Part shown: piece after piece, positions 51,911-60,912 of the stretch
How positions within the stretch are numbered: position 1 is the stretch's first letter
How the letters are laid out: each line of letters opens with the position of its first letter
Assembly (NCBI GenBank): GCA_002421905.1
Contig: DISK01000001.1
Location: 62,001 to 126,000 of the forward strand
DNA: 64,000 nt
Source of the DNA: Micavibrio sp. UBA6212
Lineage (GTDB): Bacteria > Pseudomonadota > Alphaproteobacteria > Micavibrionales > Micavibrionaceae
Reading direction: 5' to 3'
Translations under genes and position numbers: made by a program
The notes under the pieces: generated by a model
The model's database searches: none
What the model was told of the DNA's origin: nothing
Seen by the model: only the letters and a program-made list of their open reading frames with translations

Positions 51911-52801
51911 TCAGAATTCTGTGCTTTCTATAGCAGAGACAATAAAATCCTTGAATGCGCTGATACGCTTTGAATGGCGGCGTTCTTCCGGATAAACAAA
52001 GTACATTTCAGTTGATTCGCCGTCCACATCCGGAAGAATCTCTTCAATCTCTGGAGATATATTTTTCATAAATTTAGGGATGGCGCCGATCCCCAAACCA
52101 TTTTTAACCGCTCCACAGATGGTAGAGACAGAATTAATAAGAACCAGGTTGTTATTCTTTTCGGTCGAAATGCCTGCTCGTTCCAATAACCAGTTCGGAT
52201 TCTTGTATGGAACCAGAGATTGATCAGGGTAGGCGATCAAAGTGTGGTCTTTTAATTCTTTCAGGCTTTGTGGTGTGCCGAATTTTTTCAAATAGGATTT
52301 GCTGGCACAAATGGAAAAATTCATGGTGCCCAGATTACGTTGGATCAAGTCCGATTGCTCCGGTTTGTGTAAACGGATAGCGGCATCGGCTTCACGCATT
52401 CCCAGATTAAAAATCCGGTCATCAAGCAAAAGGGTCAAATTAATTTCCGGATGCTTCTGGCGAAACTCCGGCAACAAAGGGGTTAACCATGAGGTCGCCA
52501 AAAAAGCAGCCATAGTCAATGTCAGTGGCCCTGTATCCGAGTCGCGTGCATCACTTAGTTGCCCTTCGATCATCACCATTTTGGCAAAAATTTCTGACGT
52601 GGCTTTGAAAAGAAGCTCACCTTGTTCGGTCAGAATAAGACCACGAGCATGACGATGAAACAGGGTGAGACCGAGATCCTCTTCAAAAGAAGAGATGTGT
52701 CTTGAAACTGCAGACTGTGAAAGATTGAGGGTGGCCCCTGCATGGGTGAAACTTCCAGCTTTGGCAACCATATGAAATATTCTGAGTTTGTCCCAATCCA
52801 T
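51911..52801 (-). CDS. LysR-family transcriptional regulator
   Basis: 296 residues. N-terminal winged helix (MDWDKLRIFHMVAKAGSFTHAGATLNLSQSAVSRHISSFE) and a C-terminal periplasmic-binding-protein-like effector domain (PLTLTMAAFLATSWLTPLL...). Regulon unknown; no divergent target gene is adjacent, the next gene being trxB on the same strand 21 bases upstream. The two may be co-transcribed. Confidence 0.92.
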   Translation of the reverse strand: MDWDKLRIFHMVAKAGSFTHAGATLNLSQSAVSRHISSFEEDLGLTLFHRHARGLILTEQGELLFKATSEIFAKMVMIEGQLSDARDSDTGPLTLTMAAFLATSWLTPLLPEFRQKHPEINLTLLLDDRIFNLGMREADAAIRLHKPEQSDLIQRNLGTMNFSICASKSYLKKFGTPQSLKELKDHTLIAYPDQSLVPYKNPNWLLERAGISTEKNNNLVLINSVSTICGAVKNGLGIGAIPKFMKNISPEIEEILPDVDGESTEMYFVYPEERRHSKRISAFKDFIVSAIESTEF

Positions 52802-52822
52802 GCTGGTTGCCTTGCTCCCTTT

Positions 52823-53809
52823 TTATTCTGCTGCGTGTTGAACGTCGTGAGTTCTCGCGGCCAGATAGCGATCTGCCTCAAGGGCGGCCATACATCCCAT
52901 GCCTGCTGCTGTAACGGCTTGACGATATGTTTTGTCTTTTACATCTCCGGCGGCAAAGACACCTGCCACAGAAGTTGCTGTCGAGTCCGGAGCAGTCAGG
53001 ATGTATCCTTCCTTATCCATGTCTATTTTTCCTTTGAACAGCTCGGTTGCAGGGTCATGTCCGATGGCTACAAAGATACCGTCGGTTTTGAAGTCTTTCA
53101 TCTTGCCGCTTTGTGTATCTTTCAGTCTTAGTCCGGTGACGCCAATGTCGCCTTCGGTTGACCCCGGAGCGTTGCCGATAATTTCTTCGACTGTTGCATT
53201 CCAGATAACCGATATTTTTGGATTTGCAAACAGACGGTCTTGGGCAATCTTTTCAGCGCGCAAGGAGTCGCGACGATGAATCAGTGTAACCTTGCTGGCA
53301 AATTGGGAGAGGAAGAGTGCTTCTTCAACGGCAGAATTTCCGCCACCGACAACAGCGACTTCCTTGCCGCGATAGAAAAATCCATCGCAGGTCGCACAGG
53401 CAGATACGCCAAAACCACGGAAGGTTTTTTCTGTTTCAATTCCCATCCATCGGGCTTTCGCTCCGGTACAGATGATGATTGTCTCGGCTGTGTATTCAGT
53501 GCCCGATTGGCCTTTTGCTGTGAAAGGACGATTTGCAAAATCGACTTCTGTAATCATGTCATTGAGAAGTTTTGTTCCGACATGTTCGGCCTGATCGCGC
53601 ATTTGTTCCATCAGCCAAGGGCCTTGAATCGGTTCGGCAAAACCAGGATAATTTTCAACATCAGTGGTGATGGTGAGCTGCCCGCCTTGTTCCATACCGG
53701 TCACAAGGACAGGTTCCAGATTGGCGCGTGCGGCGTAAATGGCAGCCGTGTATCCGGCTGGGCCGGATCCTATAATAAGGACTTTGGTCGAGATATGTTC
53801 TTTTGTCAT
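52823..53809 (-). CDS. trxB: Thioredoxin reductase
   Basis: 328 residues. Flavoprotein with FAD-binding VLIIGSGPAGYTAAIYAARANL, NADPH-binding VVGGGNSAVEEALFLSQFA, the redox-active ACATCDGF (CATC) and the C-terminal GVFAAGDVKDKTYRQAVTAAGMGCMAALEA. It reduces thioredoxin using NADPH, some of which is supplied by the pnt transhydrogenase. Starts at the ATG at 53809. Confidence 0.97.
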   Translation of the reverse strand: MTKEHISTKVLIIGSGPAGYTAAIYAARANLEPVLVTGMEQGGQLTITTDVENYPGFAEPIQGPWLMEQMRDQAEHVGTKLLNDMITEVDFANRPFTAKGQSGTEYTAETIIICTGAKARWMGIETEKTFRGFGVSACATCDGFFYRGKEVAVVGGGNSAVEEALFLSQFASKVTLIHRRDSLRAEKIAQDRLFANPKISVIWNATVEEIIGNAPGSTEGDIGVTGLRLKDTQSGKMKDFKTDGIFVAIGHDPATELFKGKIDMDKEGYILTAPDSTATSVAGVFAAGDVKDKTYRQAVTAAGMGCMAALEADRYLAARTHDVQHAAE

Positions 53810-53856
53810 GATTGTATTGATTTAATGGCACTTTGGCATTTGGTAAAGGCTAAAGT

Positions 53857-54828
53857 TCAAAAAAGCCCACTTTTTTGACGAATTTGTGCGGCGACATAGG
53901 CGGCGTCATTCAAAGCGGGATAAGACCAATCCTCGGCGGTGCCCTGCCAATCGCGCACCGCACCATGGGTTTTGAGGTTTTCGACAAGTTGGAGCTGGCG
54001 GCCCGAGAGCGGAACGAGCGGAATATTGTAAACCGGTTTGCCGGTGCTGGCTGATTCCGAGAGCATCGAGGTACTGTCATTGGTCGCCAGAATATAATCG
54101 GCCCAAGCCAACATGCCCCAATAGGGGTTGGGAGATTGACCGTCCCAGATATAACAGTCCGGTTTATCAAGCTTTTCCTGAATAAGTCGTGTGCCATATT
54201 CTCCGGTGCGTCGGGATGTTGTGACCATAAGACTTGCTTGTCTTGATAGTGTTGCCAGAGTATCAACTAGTTTTTCGAGGTCTTGCTCCTGCAGTTTATG
54301 ATTTTTTGTACTACCTCCGACCAAAACGGCGATGCGCGGCGAGGGAAGAGTCGAGAATAGGGGGGCAAATTCGTTTTTTGCCTGTTCAAGTTTCTCCGCA
54401 GTGATCCGGTTGGGCGTTGCTGTGGTGACAATTACACTCTCGCCACGGGTCGGATCATGTTGTGGAACTGCAACCAGATCGAAATGTTTGGGAGAGATTC
54501 TGGGGTCTTGAATCTGGACGGTAAATGTCCGTCCACCACTCATTTTTTTGATGTATTTGCTGGCTGCGATGCTTTTGCGCCCTGAAGCAATTAACAGGTC
54601 TGGCCACGGAGGTTCCATTTGTGGACAAAATGTCGCACCACATTCAAAGCCTAACCAAGGGGATAGTGCAGCCCAGGGTTGGTTTAATTTGATCCTTTTA
54701 ACTTCTGCTTGAACTCCCAAAGACTCTGCTACTCCGAGACATTGATTCTCAGTTCCGGTTAAACCTTCGGAGATAACCCAAACAACTGGAGATTTTGTAC
54801 TTTTATTATACTTTTGGGTCTGTGTCAT
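53857..54828 (-). CDS. ELM1/DUF1022-like protein
   Basis: 323 residues from the ATG at 54828; two upstream in-frame ATGs also lack a ribosome site. The ELM1 family wording is visible: VWVISEGLTGTENQCLGVAESLGV, LIASGRKSIAASKYIKK, VLVGGSTKNHKL, LMVTTSRRTGEYGTRL, WADYILATNDSTSMLSES and GKPVYNIPLVPLS. It looks like a GT-B glycosyltransferase-like fold. Plant ELM1 works in mitochondrial fission; the bacterial role is unknown. Divergent from AsnC. Confidence 0.85.
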   Translation of the reverse strand: MTQTQKYNKSTKSPVVWVISEGLTGTENQCLGVAESLGVQAEVKRIKLNQPWAALSPWLGFECGATFCPQMEPPWPDLLIASGRKSIAASKYIKKMSGGRTFTVQIQDPRISPKHFDLVAVPQHDPTRGESVIVTTATPNRITAEKLEQAKNEFAPLFSTLPSPRIAVLVGGSTKNHKLQEQDLEKLVDTLATLSRQASLMVTTSRRTGEYGTRLIQEKLDKPDCYIWDGQSPNPYWGMLAWADYILATNDSTSMLSESASTGKPVYNIPLVPLSGRQLQLVENLKTHGAVRDWQGTAEDWSYPALNDAAYVAAQIRQKSGLF

Positions 54829-54908
54829 TTTGAGACGTTGTAAAAAAGTTTCATTTTTTCGATAATCAAGTATATAAACACGCAACATAATAAAGGAAAG
54901 TACAAAAA

Positions 54909-55436
54909 ATGAACCCCTCTGAGGAACCCTCTGTGTTGAATCGTCCACCTCTTCGTCCTACCCGTGCTGTTAAACTTGATAAAATTGACCAACGTATTTT
55001 AAGCGATCTGCAGCATGATGGTCGTATGACCAACGTTGATCTGGCAAAGCGTGCCGGCATTTCAGCTCCACCTTGCCTGCGTCGTGTGCGTAATCTGGAG
55101 GAAGCAGGGTTGATCCTGTCCTACCATGCACATGTTAATCAAGCGGCTCTTGGCTACCCTGTGACTGTATTTACAACGATCAAATTAAACTCTGTTGGCG
55201 AAGGCGAGTTGCGTCGCTTTGAAGGTCAGCTCGAGCAATGGCCTTTGGTTCGTGAAGCCTATGTGATGACAGGTGAAAACGACTTTTTGTTAAAAATCGT
55301 TGCCCGTGATTGGGATGATTATCAGGACTTTTTGACCAATTATTTGTTGGAAAGCCCAAATGTAGCTTCTGTGAAATCTTCCCTTTCGGTGAAGACATCC
55401 AAGTTCAAAGCTGGCGTTCCAATTCTGGATGAATAG
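54909..55436 (+). CDS. Lrp/AsnC-family transcriptional regulator
   Basis: 175 residues. A ~25-residue leader precedes an HTH (LDKIDQRILSDLQHDGRMTNVDLAKRAGISAPPCLRRVRNLEEAGLI) and an AsnC ligand-binding domain (PVTVFTTIKLNSVGEGEL...VREAYVMTGENDFLLKIVARDWDDYQDFLTNYL). Amino-acid-responsive regulator; the target is unknown. Starts with ATG at 54909; GGAAAG lies nine bases before it. Confidence 0.93.
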   Translation: MNPSEEPSVLNRPPLRPTRAVKLDKIDQRILSDLQHDGRMTNVDLAKRAGISAPPCLRRVRNLEEAGLILSYHAHVNQAALGYPVTVFTTIKLNSVGEGELRRFEGQLEQWPLVREAYVMTGENDFLLKIVARDWDDYQDFLTNYLLESPNVASVKSSLSVKTSKFKAGVPILDE

Positions 55437-55437
55437 A

Positions 55438-56421
55438 TCAGATTAGATCTTTTAATGGCGTAATCGGACGTGGCCCCATGTGGGAAATAACTTCCGATGC
55501 TGCCAAAGACCCAAGCCGTCCGCATTCCGCGAGCGGCTTGTTTTCTGTCAGACCGAACAAAAATCCTGCGGCGTAGGAATCTCCGGCTCCGGTTGTGTCC
55601 ACCAGTTGTTTGGGGGCGATAGATTGAACGAGAACAACATCTTCTCCCGACATGATCCGTGATCCTTTTGCCCCCAGAGTGACCACGCTGGTGTCACAAA
55701 AGCCAGCAATGGACTTATGTGCTTGTTCTACATCATCAATTTGAACCAGTTCTTTGACTTCTTCTTCATTCGCAAACAGGATATCCACATGGTTTTCCAC
55801 AAGTTTGCGAAAGTCTTCACGGTGGCGGACAACGCAAAACGGGTCTGAAAGTGTCAGTGCGAGTTTTTTGCCGTGTTTTCTGACTAATTCGGCAGCCTTG
55901 ATAAAAGCTGCCTTGGCTTGATCATCATCGAACAAATATCCTTCCAGATATGTAATGAGGGAAGAGGCGATCAGGTCTTCGTCAATATCTTCTGCGGTAA
56001 TTCTTGTTGAGGCCCCTAAAAATGTATTCATGGTGCGTTGGGCGTCTGGTGTAACCAGAATCAGGCACTGAGCAGTAGCAGGACCATTTTCCAGAGCAGG
56101 GGTGTCGAAATGAACGCCTATGGCGCGTGTGTCGTGGGCGAAGACTTTTCCAAACTGGTCATTGGCAACCTTACCGATAAAGGCACCTTGTCCTCCGAGT
56201 GAGGCGTAGGCTGCCATTGTATTGCCGGCTGATCCACCGGACATTTCGGTGGTTGTTCCCATCATTTCGTACAGGTTTGCAGCACGATTTTCGTCAATTA
56301 AGGTCATGGAACCGGGCAGCATCCCGAATTCTTTTTGAGACTCGATAAAATCCGGCGTGGTCGTGGCGAGAATATCTACAATCGCGTTTCCGATAGCCAT
56401 TAATCCGTATTTATTACTCAT
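55438..56421 (-). CDS. Adenosine kinase (PfkB family)
   Basis: 327 residues. PfkB kinase: N-terminal LMAIGNAIVDILA, MSGGSAGNTMAAYASLGGQGAFIGKVANDQFGKVF, and the C-terminal catalytic signature VDTTGAGDSYAAGFLFGL. The overall wording matches the adenosine kinase-type PfkB proteins of alphaproteobacteria. It phosphorylates a purine nucleoside, most likely adenosine. Converges with AsnC, one base between stops. Confidence 0.88.
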   Translation of the reverse strand: MSNKYGLMAIGNAIVDILATTTPDFIESQKEFGMLPGSMTLIDENRAANLYEMMGTTTEMSGGSAGNTMAAYASLGGQGAFIGKVANDQFGKVFAHDTRAIGVHFDTPALENGPATAQCLILVTPDAQRTMNTFLGASTRITAEDIDEDLIASSLITYLEGYLFDDDQAKAAFIKAAELVRKHGKKLALTLSDPFCVVRHREDFRKLVENHVDILFANEEEVKELVQIDDVEQAHKSIAGFCDTSVVTLGAKGSRIMSGEDVVLVQSIAPKQLVDTTGAGDSYAAGFLFGLTENKPLAECGRLGSLAASEVISHMGPRPITPLKDLI

Positions 56422-56492
56422 ATTAGTTTATGCCTTTAGTGTGCAGTGAAAAACAAATTGAAAAACAAGTGGTTCAGTTCTATGTGTTTAGC

Positions 56493-57116
56493 ATGGCAAA
56501 GAAAAAAGGCAAGTCGAAGAACGGTAACTCACCCAAGGCTTCACGTCAGGTCTCACGGGCAGATATTCTGAACGCGGCGTTGGTTGTGGCGGCGCGTGGG
56601 GCGTGGGAATTTGCGTCACCTTTGGAAATTGCGGCATTATGTGGCGTTTCGGTGGATGCGATCCAACAAATATTTCCGACAAAACAAGACATGGTGCATG
56701 CAATCGTATCTGATCTTGATGCGTTTGTTCTTGCAGGGCATCAGGTTGATGAAGGCATATCCAAACGCGACCGATTATTTGATGTGTTGATGGATCGTTT
56801 TGATGCCATGAATGATGCGCGGGATGCCCATATTTCTTTTATCAAATCCTATGGCTGGAATAATTGTGAAAAGAAAAATGATCTGAAGCTTTATTTTTCG
56901 TCCTTGGAAAAATATGCCCGTATATCCGGACTTGAAACAAAGGGTTTATTTGGCCCTGTGCGGGTGCTGGCTTTGGGAGTGGCCTACGCATGGGTTTTAA
57001 GTGTGTGGATGCGTGATGAAACGTCGGATATTTCGCGCACCATGTCGGCGCTTGATCGGGCGCTGGGGCGTCTGGAATGGTTATCTGACTATATTCAAAA
57101 ACCCGCATCGGTCTGA
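56493..57116 (+). CDS. TetR-fold regulator, COQ9-like
   Basis: 207 residues from MAKKKGKSK at 56493; an upstream in-frame ATG at 56430 is possible. N-terminal basic tail, HTH (ADILNAALVVAARGAWEFASPLEIAALCGVSVDAIQQIFPTKQDMVHAI), then DRLFDVLMDRFDAMNDAR, which resembles the TetR/COQ9-type proteins of alphaproteobacteria. C-terminal hydrophobic segment VRVLALGVAYAWVLSVWMRD. A DNA-binding or ubiquinone-biosynthesis role cannot be separated. The stop lies inside the following terminator. Confidence 0.75.
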   Translation: MAKKKGKSKNGNSPKASRQVSRADILNAALVVAARGAWEFASPLEIAALCGVSVDAIQQIFPTKQDMVHAIVSDLDAFVLAGHQVDEGISKRDRLFDVLMDRFDAMNDARDAHISFIKSYGWNNCEKKNDLKLYFSSLEKYARISGLETKGLFGPVRVLALGVAYAWVLSVWMRDETSDISRTMSALDRALGRLEWLSDYIQKPASV

Positions 57117-57127
57117 TACGGGTTTCC
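57097..57127. terminator. Bidirectional terminator, TetR-like / hemA
   Basis: AAACCCG (57099-57105) pairs with CGGGTTT (57119-57125), with an inner ATC/GAT pair. On the minus strand five T follow, so it best serves hemA; it overlaps the 3' end of the TetR-like gene. Confidence 0.75.
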
Positions 57128-57155
57128 AATTTTCTGATTTTTCGTTTTGGCTTGG

Positions 57156-58385
57156 TTATGCTACCCGCATATTCTGGATAAAGCCGTGATTTTCTTCCCA
57201 CAGTGATTGTAAAACAGAGACCAGTTTATGAATATGCTCTGGTTTGTGGGCTGCGGTAGCAGTCAGGCGCATCCGTTCGGTTCCGCGTGGAACAGTCGGG
57301 TAGTTGATCGGTTGGACGTAAATATTATGCGCGTCCATCAACCAGTCGGTAATAGCCTTGCAGCAGACTGAATCGCCGACCAATAGAGGTGTGATGTGGC
57401 TTTGGCCTTTCATAAATTGCAAACCCGCAGCATCAAGAGATGATTTCAGTAAAGCAACATTTTTCCGGATCTGCATCCGCTCGATTTGCGAAGTTTTCAA
57501 ATGTTCAACACTGGCCAAAGCTCCGGCACAAAGGACGGGAGGCAAGGATGTGGTGAAAATGAAATTTCCGGAATAGGAGCGAACAGCGTCGATGATCGAT
57601 GCATTGGCGGTAATGAATCCGCCCATCAGTCCATAGGCTTTGCCGAAGGTACCTTCCAGAATGTCAATCCGGTCGAGCAGTCCGCGTTCATCGGCGACCC
57701 CACCACCACGAGGGCCATAAACGCCAACGGCGTGGACTTCGTCAAGATAGGTCAATGCGCCATATTTATCAGCCAAATCACAAATCTGTTCGATGGGTGC
57801 GATGTCGCCTTCCATCGAATAAACGGATTCAAAAGCAATCAGTTTGGGCACGTTGACTGGCGCGTTCTTCAACAATGTTTCCAGATGCTCGAGGTCATTG
57901 TGACGATAGATAAATTTTTGTGATTTGCCTTCACGAATGCCATGGATCATCGAAGCGTGGTTGAGTTCATCAGAAAAAACTGCGCATTCAGGTAAAAGTT
58001 TGATGATGGTGGATAGGGCCCCTTCATTGGCGGTGTACCCACTCGGGAAAACCAGTGCGCCTTCTTTTCTGTGAAGGTCGGCGAGAGAGTCCTCAAGATC
58101 AACGACATATTTTGTGGTGCCTGAAATATTGCGCGTGCCGCCTGCACCTGCGCCAGAGCGATCAATTGATTCATGCATGGCAGAGAGAACTTTAGGATGT
58201 TGCCCCATTCCGAGATAGTCATTGTTGCACCAGACTGTGACTTCACGGCTTGATCCATCGGGAGCATGGTAAAGGGCAGTCGGAAATTTTCCAACAATGC
58301 GTTCAAGTGTAGCAAAAGTCCGGTATCGTCCTTCTTGTCTTAAATCTGCTAGACGGTCATCGAAAAATTTGCGGTAATTCATCAT
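57156..58385 (-). CDS. hemA: 5-aminolevulinate synthase
   Basis: 409 residues. Alpha-oxoamine synthase: VWCNNDYLGMGQHPKVL, GAGAGGTRNISGTTKYVVDLE, EVHAVGVYGPRGGGVADERG, and the PLP lysine in GTFGKAYGLMGGFI. It condenses glycine with succinyl-CoA, the first step of the C4 (Shemin) haem pathway that is typical of alphaproteobacteria. It starts at adjacent ATGs (58385/58382). A near-perfect Fur box lies about 80 bases upstream, so it is probably iron-responsive. Confidence 0.96.
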   Translation of the reverse strand: MMNYRKFFDDRLADLRQEGRYRTFATLERIVGKFPTALYHAPDGSSREVTVWCNNDYLGMGQHPKVLSAMHESIDRSGAGAGGTRNISGTTKYVVDLEDSLADLHRKEGALVFPSGYTANEGALSTIIKLLPECAVFSDELNHASMIHGIREGKSQKFIYRHNDLEHLETLLKNAPVNVPKLIAFESVYSMEGDIAPIEQICDLADKYGALTYLDEVHAVGVYGPRGGGVADERGLLDRIDILEGTFGKAYGLMGGFITANASIIDAVRSYSGNFIFTTSLPPVLCAGALASVEHLKTSQIERMQIRKNVALLKSSLDAAGLQFMKGQSHITPLLVGDSVCCKAITDWLMDAHNIYVQPINYPTVPRGTERMRLTATAAHKPEHIHKLVSVLQSLWEENHGFIQNMRVA

Positions 58386-58465
58386 GTGGTTCCCCGTTTT
58401 AGTCGGTTTTTTTCCAGTCCTTATGATTTATAGAACCAGACTTTCCAAAAGCCAAATATAAGTTT

Positions 58466-58480
58466 TGAGAATGATTATCA
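58466..58480. promoter_or_regulatory. Fur box between hemA and the ribokinase gene
   Basis: TGAGAATGATTATCA matches the 7-1-7 Fur consensus TGATAATNATTATCA at 13 of 14 defined positions. It is 81 bases upstream of hemA and 50 bases upstream of the ribokinase-like gene, so it may serve both divergent promoters. Confidence 0.75.
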
Positions 58481-58529
58481 TTTGCTTATTTTTTATACAC
58501 AATTCAAATCGGTATGGTATCTTATCAGT

Positions 58530-59474
58530 ATGATTATAGTTTTTGGTTCTTTGAATATGGATTTCTCGATCTCGCTGGAAAGGTTGCCAGTCGCGGGAGA
58601 GACGGTTTTATCTTCTGACTATGTTTTGTCTTCCGGTGGCAAGGGCGGCAATCAGGCCTTGGCCGCTTCACGGTTTGGCGGCAAGGTTGCGATGATTGGT
58701 CGCGTCGGAAATGACAATTACGGCAAGTTGGTACGGGAATATTTGAAATCCCAAGGTGTGATGGTGTCGGGTGTTGCTTATTCCGATGATTTGCCGACAG
58801 GCTGCGCCATGGTGGCCAAAGATAAAACAGGCGAAAACCAGATTATTGTTATGTCTGGCGCCAATGTCGAGGTGTCAAACGAACAGGTTCCCGACGAAAT
58901 TCTGATCAAGCAAAATATGTTGCTGATGCAAATGGAATTGCCCGTTGAAGAAACTGTAACTCTGTTGGAACGTGCCAAGGAACATGGGTTGATTACTGTG
59001 CTGAATCTGGCGCCTGCCATCATGATTCCGCGCAAAGCCATGGGGCATATTGATTACCTGATTGTGAACAGCATCGAGGCGCGCCAGATTGCTGAAAAAC
59101 TTCACCTCGCTGTTGGCAATAATGCTTTGAAGTTGGCGCAGGCCTTGGCCATAGAAGGACAAATGACTTGCCTTATTACTCTGGGATCCAAAGGGTCTGT
59201 TGCTGTGACCAAAGATGGTGAGGCATGGGGCGTTCCTATTATGCCTCTCGATCAAAGCGAAGTGGTTGATATTTCCGGAGCAGGGGATGCGTTTTGTGGA
59301 ACCTTTGCGGCGGCCATCCATGAAGGCAAGACTTTGCCCGAGGCTATGCGGCTTGCCAGTATTGCAGGAAGTTTGACCTGTCTTAAAGTCGGAACACAGG
59401 CAGCCATGCCATTTCTGGATGATATTCTGGCGCGTCTTGATGATATGCCGCAAGCCGAGAAATTGACTTTGTAA
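58530..59474 (+). CDS. Ribokinase-like PfkB kinase
   Basis: 314 residues from the ATG at 58530; an upstream in-frame start would read through the Fur box. PfkB motifs: IIVFGSLNMDFSISLERLPVAGET, VLSSGGKGGNQALAASRFGGKVAMIGRVGNDNYG and VDISGAGDAFCGTFAAAI. The order and the GGKGGNQA motif match ribokinase, which phosphorylates D-ribose at O5. Divergent from hemA. No transporter for ribose is nearby. Confidence 0.87.
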   Translation: MIIVFGSLNMDFSISLERLPVAGETVLSSDYVLSSGGKGGNQALAASRFGGKVAMIGRVGNDNYGKLVREYLKSQGVMVSGVAYSDDLPTGCAMVAKDKTGENQIIVMSGANVEVSNEQVPDEILIKQNMLLMQMELPVEETVTLLERAKEHGLITVLNLAPAIMIPRKAMGHIDYLIVNSIEARQIAEKLHLAVGNNALKLAQALAIEGQMTCLITLGSKGSVAVTKDGEAWGVPIMPLDQSEVVDISGAGDAFCGTFAAAIHEGKTLPEAMRLASIAGSLTCLKVGTQAAMPFLDDILARLDDMPQAEKLTL

Positions 59475-59575
59475 TTGCTCTTGTTGGAAATTCTCTGAAG
59501 ATTAACCTTTTTTTTATTGCATCTCCCCGCATTCTTCTGCTTATGTCTATTCATAAAAAAAATCAGGGAAGTTCA

Positions 59576-59854
59576 ATGCGTTCACCCCATAGGGAAACTT
59601 TTTTGGATCTGGATAAAAGAGATCCATTGTTACAGCGCCTGTATAATCGGCGCGGTGATGCTGTCGAATTCAGGTTGTCCAGTTATAAAGAATTCAAATC
59701 AAAAAACCTGTCTCCCGAGCTGTTTGATTTTGCTGTCCGTCAACAGTATGACGTGATCCTGACCAGAAATATCAGGCAGGCTGTAATTAACCGGATGGTT
59801 ATATCTGTTCAAATAAAACATCATCAAAGATCGCGTTGCCTCGAAGCGGCGTGA
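59576..59854 (+). CDS. Small protein with PIN-like C-terminal half
   Basis: 92 residues from the ATG at 59576 (AGGGAAG upstream); an earlier in-frame ATG at 59543 is less likely. The second half, SPELFDFAVRQQYDVILTRN, reads like the C-terminal half of DUF5615/Mut7-C-type PIN proteins (LxxfAxxxxxVIxTrD), but the N-terminal DEN motif is absent and the D is N. Basic C-terminus. It ends 14 bases before the following gene, so both are probably one unit. Family link tentative. Confidence 0.55.
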   Translation: MRSPHRETFLDLDKRDPLLQRLYNRRGDAVEFRLSSYKEFKSKNLSPELFDFAVRQQYDVILTRNIRQAVINRMVISVQIKHHQRSRCLEAA

Positions 59855-59868
59855 CAGGGAGAGAGAAA

Positions 59869-60792
59869 ATGGACGCAGTTATCGTGGAAGACCCAGAGAG
59901 AAAGTGCAAGGCAGGCCGCGTTGTGAAAGTCGGGTGGGATGGAGACGGCGAATATTTTCTGCGGATTTTTAGAGGGAATGGAGGAGATCAAGAAGTCTAT
60001 GATTATGTTGCTCTTCGGACTATATTTGAACAGTCTGCAAATGGAACATTGAAGGACAATTTTCCTGATCTGAAAGAAAGAGATATTCGCCTTTGCGAAG
60101 CTTTTGCAGCGACCAACCTTGATAATCATCCTCTTTATAAGAAGAATTTTCGTAGCAAGAAGGTTAGTATCTTGTTTGATGAGAATCTTCCATATGGACT
60201 GGTTCCTGAACTATCGCAAGTATTGCCCAATTTATCCCATGTCTATTTGGAAGGAATGGGAGGCTATATGGATGATTTCCTTTTTAATCGTCCATGGTTT
60301 GCTTTGAAAGATGAAAAGCCATCTGATATGAAAAGGAAGCGGCAGACCAAACACATTATTATCAGCAGGGATAGTGATTTGACTGACCTCGCCAGAGATC
60401 AATGGATACGGCGCATTCAAGTTGTCGCGCATCCGGATAAGATTATGTTTGATGATGTCAATGTTGTGTTTCATGTGACAGATACAGGGATGACAAGATT
60501 AGAGCATGCAGATCATTATAAAGAATATGCGCGAGACATTATGAAAGCTGCGTATAGTTGTGAAGCTGCCAGCTATGTTTTAGATAAGGATGGGGTTCGC
60601 CCCGAACCCGGAAGCTCATTTCCTGAGTTGCTGAGAGTTGTTGATGAATTTCATCGTGTCTCGGGACAAGACAGACGTGTCAGGTTGCGCGAAATATCAG
60701 AACTTCCTGATCGGGTTCGTCTCAATATGAAACAACACTTCAAAGTGCTGGAGGGCGGAGTGCCGCGCAATGTGGGGCTTATGGTTGCGTAA
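59869..60792 (+). CDS. DUF433-like / DUF5615-like (PIN) fusion protein
   Basis: 307 residues, ATG at 59869 preceded by AGGGAGAGA. Residues ~50-80 (FEQSANGTLKDNFPDLKERD) resemble the C-terminal helix of DUF433, the antitoxin-type domain in which a fPxL..edI segment is typical. Residues ~98-190 resemble DUF5615, a PIN-like nuclease: ILFDENLPYGLVPEL (DENLP 104-108) and IIISRDSDLTDLA (SRDSD 166-170). A ~115-residue C-terminal region is unrecognised. DUF433 and DUF5615 are usually separate neighbouring genes of a toxin-antitoxin pair; here they look fused. The identification is by motif only. Confidence 0.62.
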   Translation: MDAVIVEDPERKCKAGRVVKVGWDGDGEYFLRIFRGNGGDQEVYDYVALRTIFEQSANGTLKDNFPDLKERDIRLCEAFAATNLDNHPLYKKNFRSKKVSILFDENLPYGLVPELSQVLPNLSHVYLEGMGGYMDDFLFNRPWFALKDEKPSDMKRKRQTKHIIISRDSDLTDLARDQWIRRIQVVAHPDKIMFDDVNVVFHVTDTGMTRLEHADHYKEYARDIMKAAYSCEAASYVLDKDGVRPEPGSSFPELLRVVDEFHRVSGQDRRVRLREISELPDRVRLNMKQHFKVLEGGVPRNVGLMVA

Positions 60793-60912
60793 ATATTGAT
60801 ATAGTCCATGGTTGTTTCCATACCCTATTGTCCCATTGATGGTTTTTTTGCTAAACTGCGAATCATCCAGTTGATTCTAGACGTAGAGAACCCTGACAGA
60901 GGCACTTAATCT

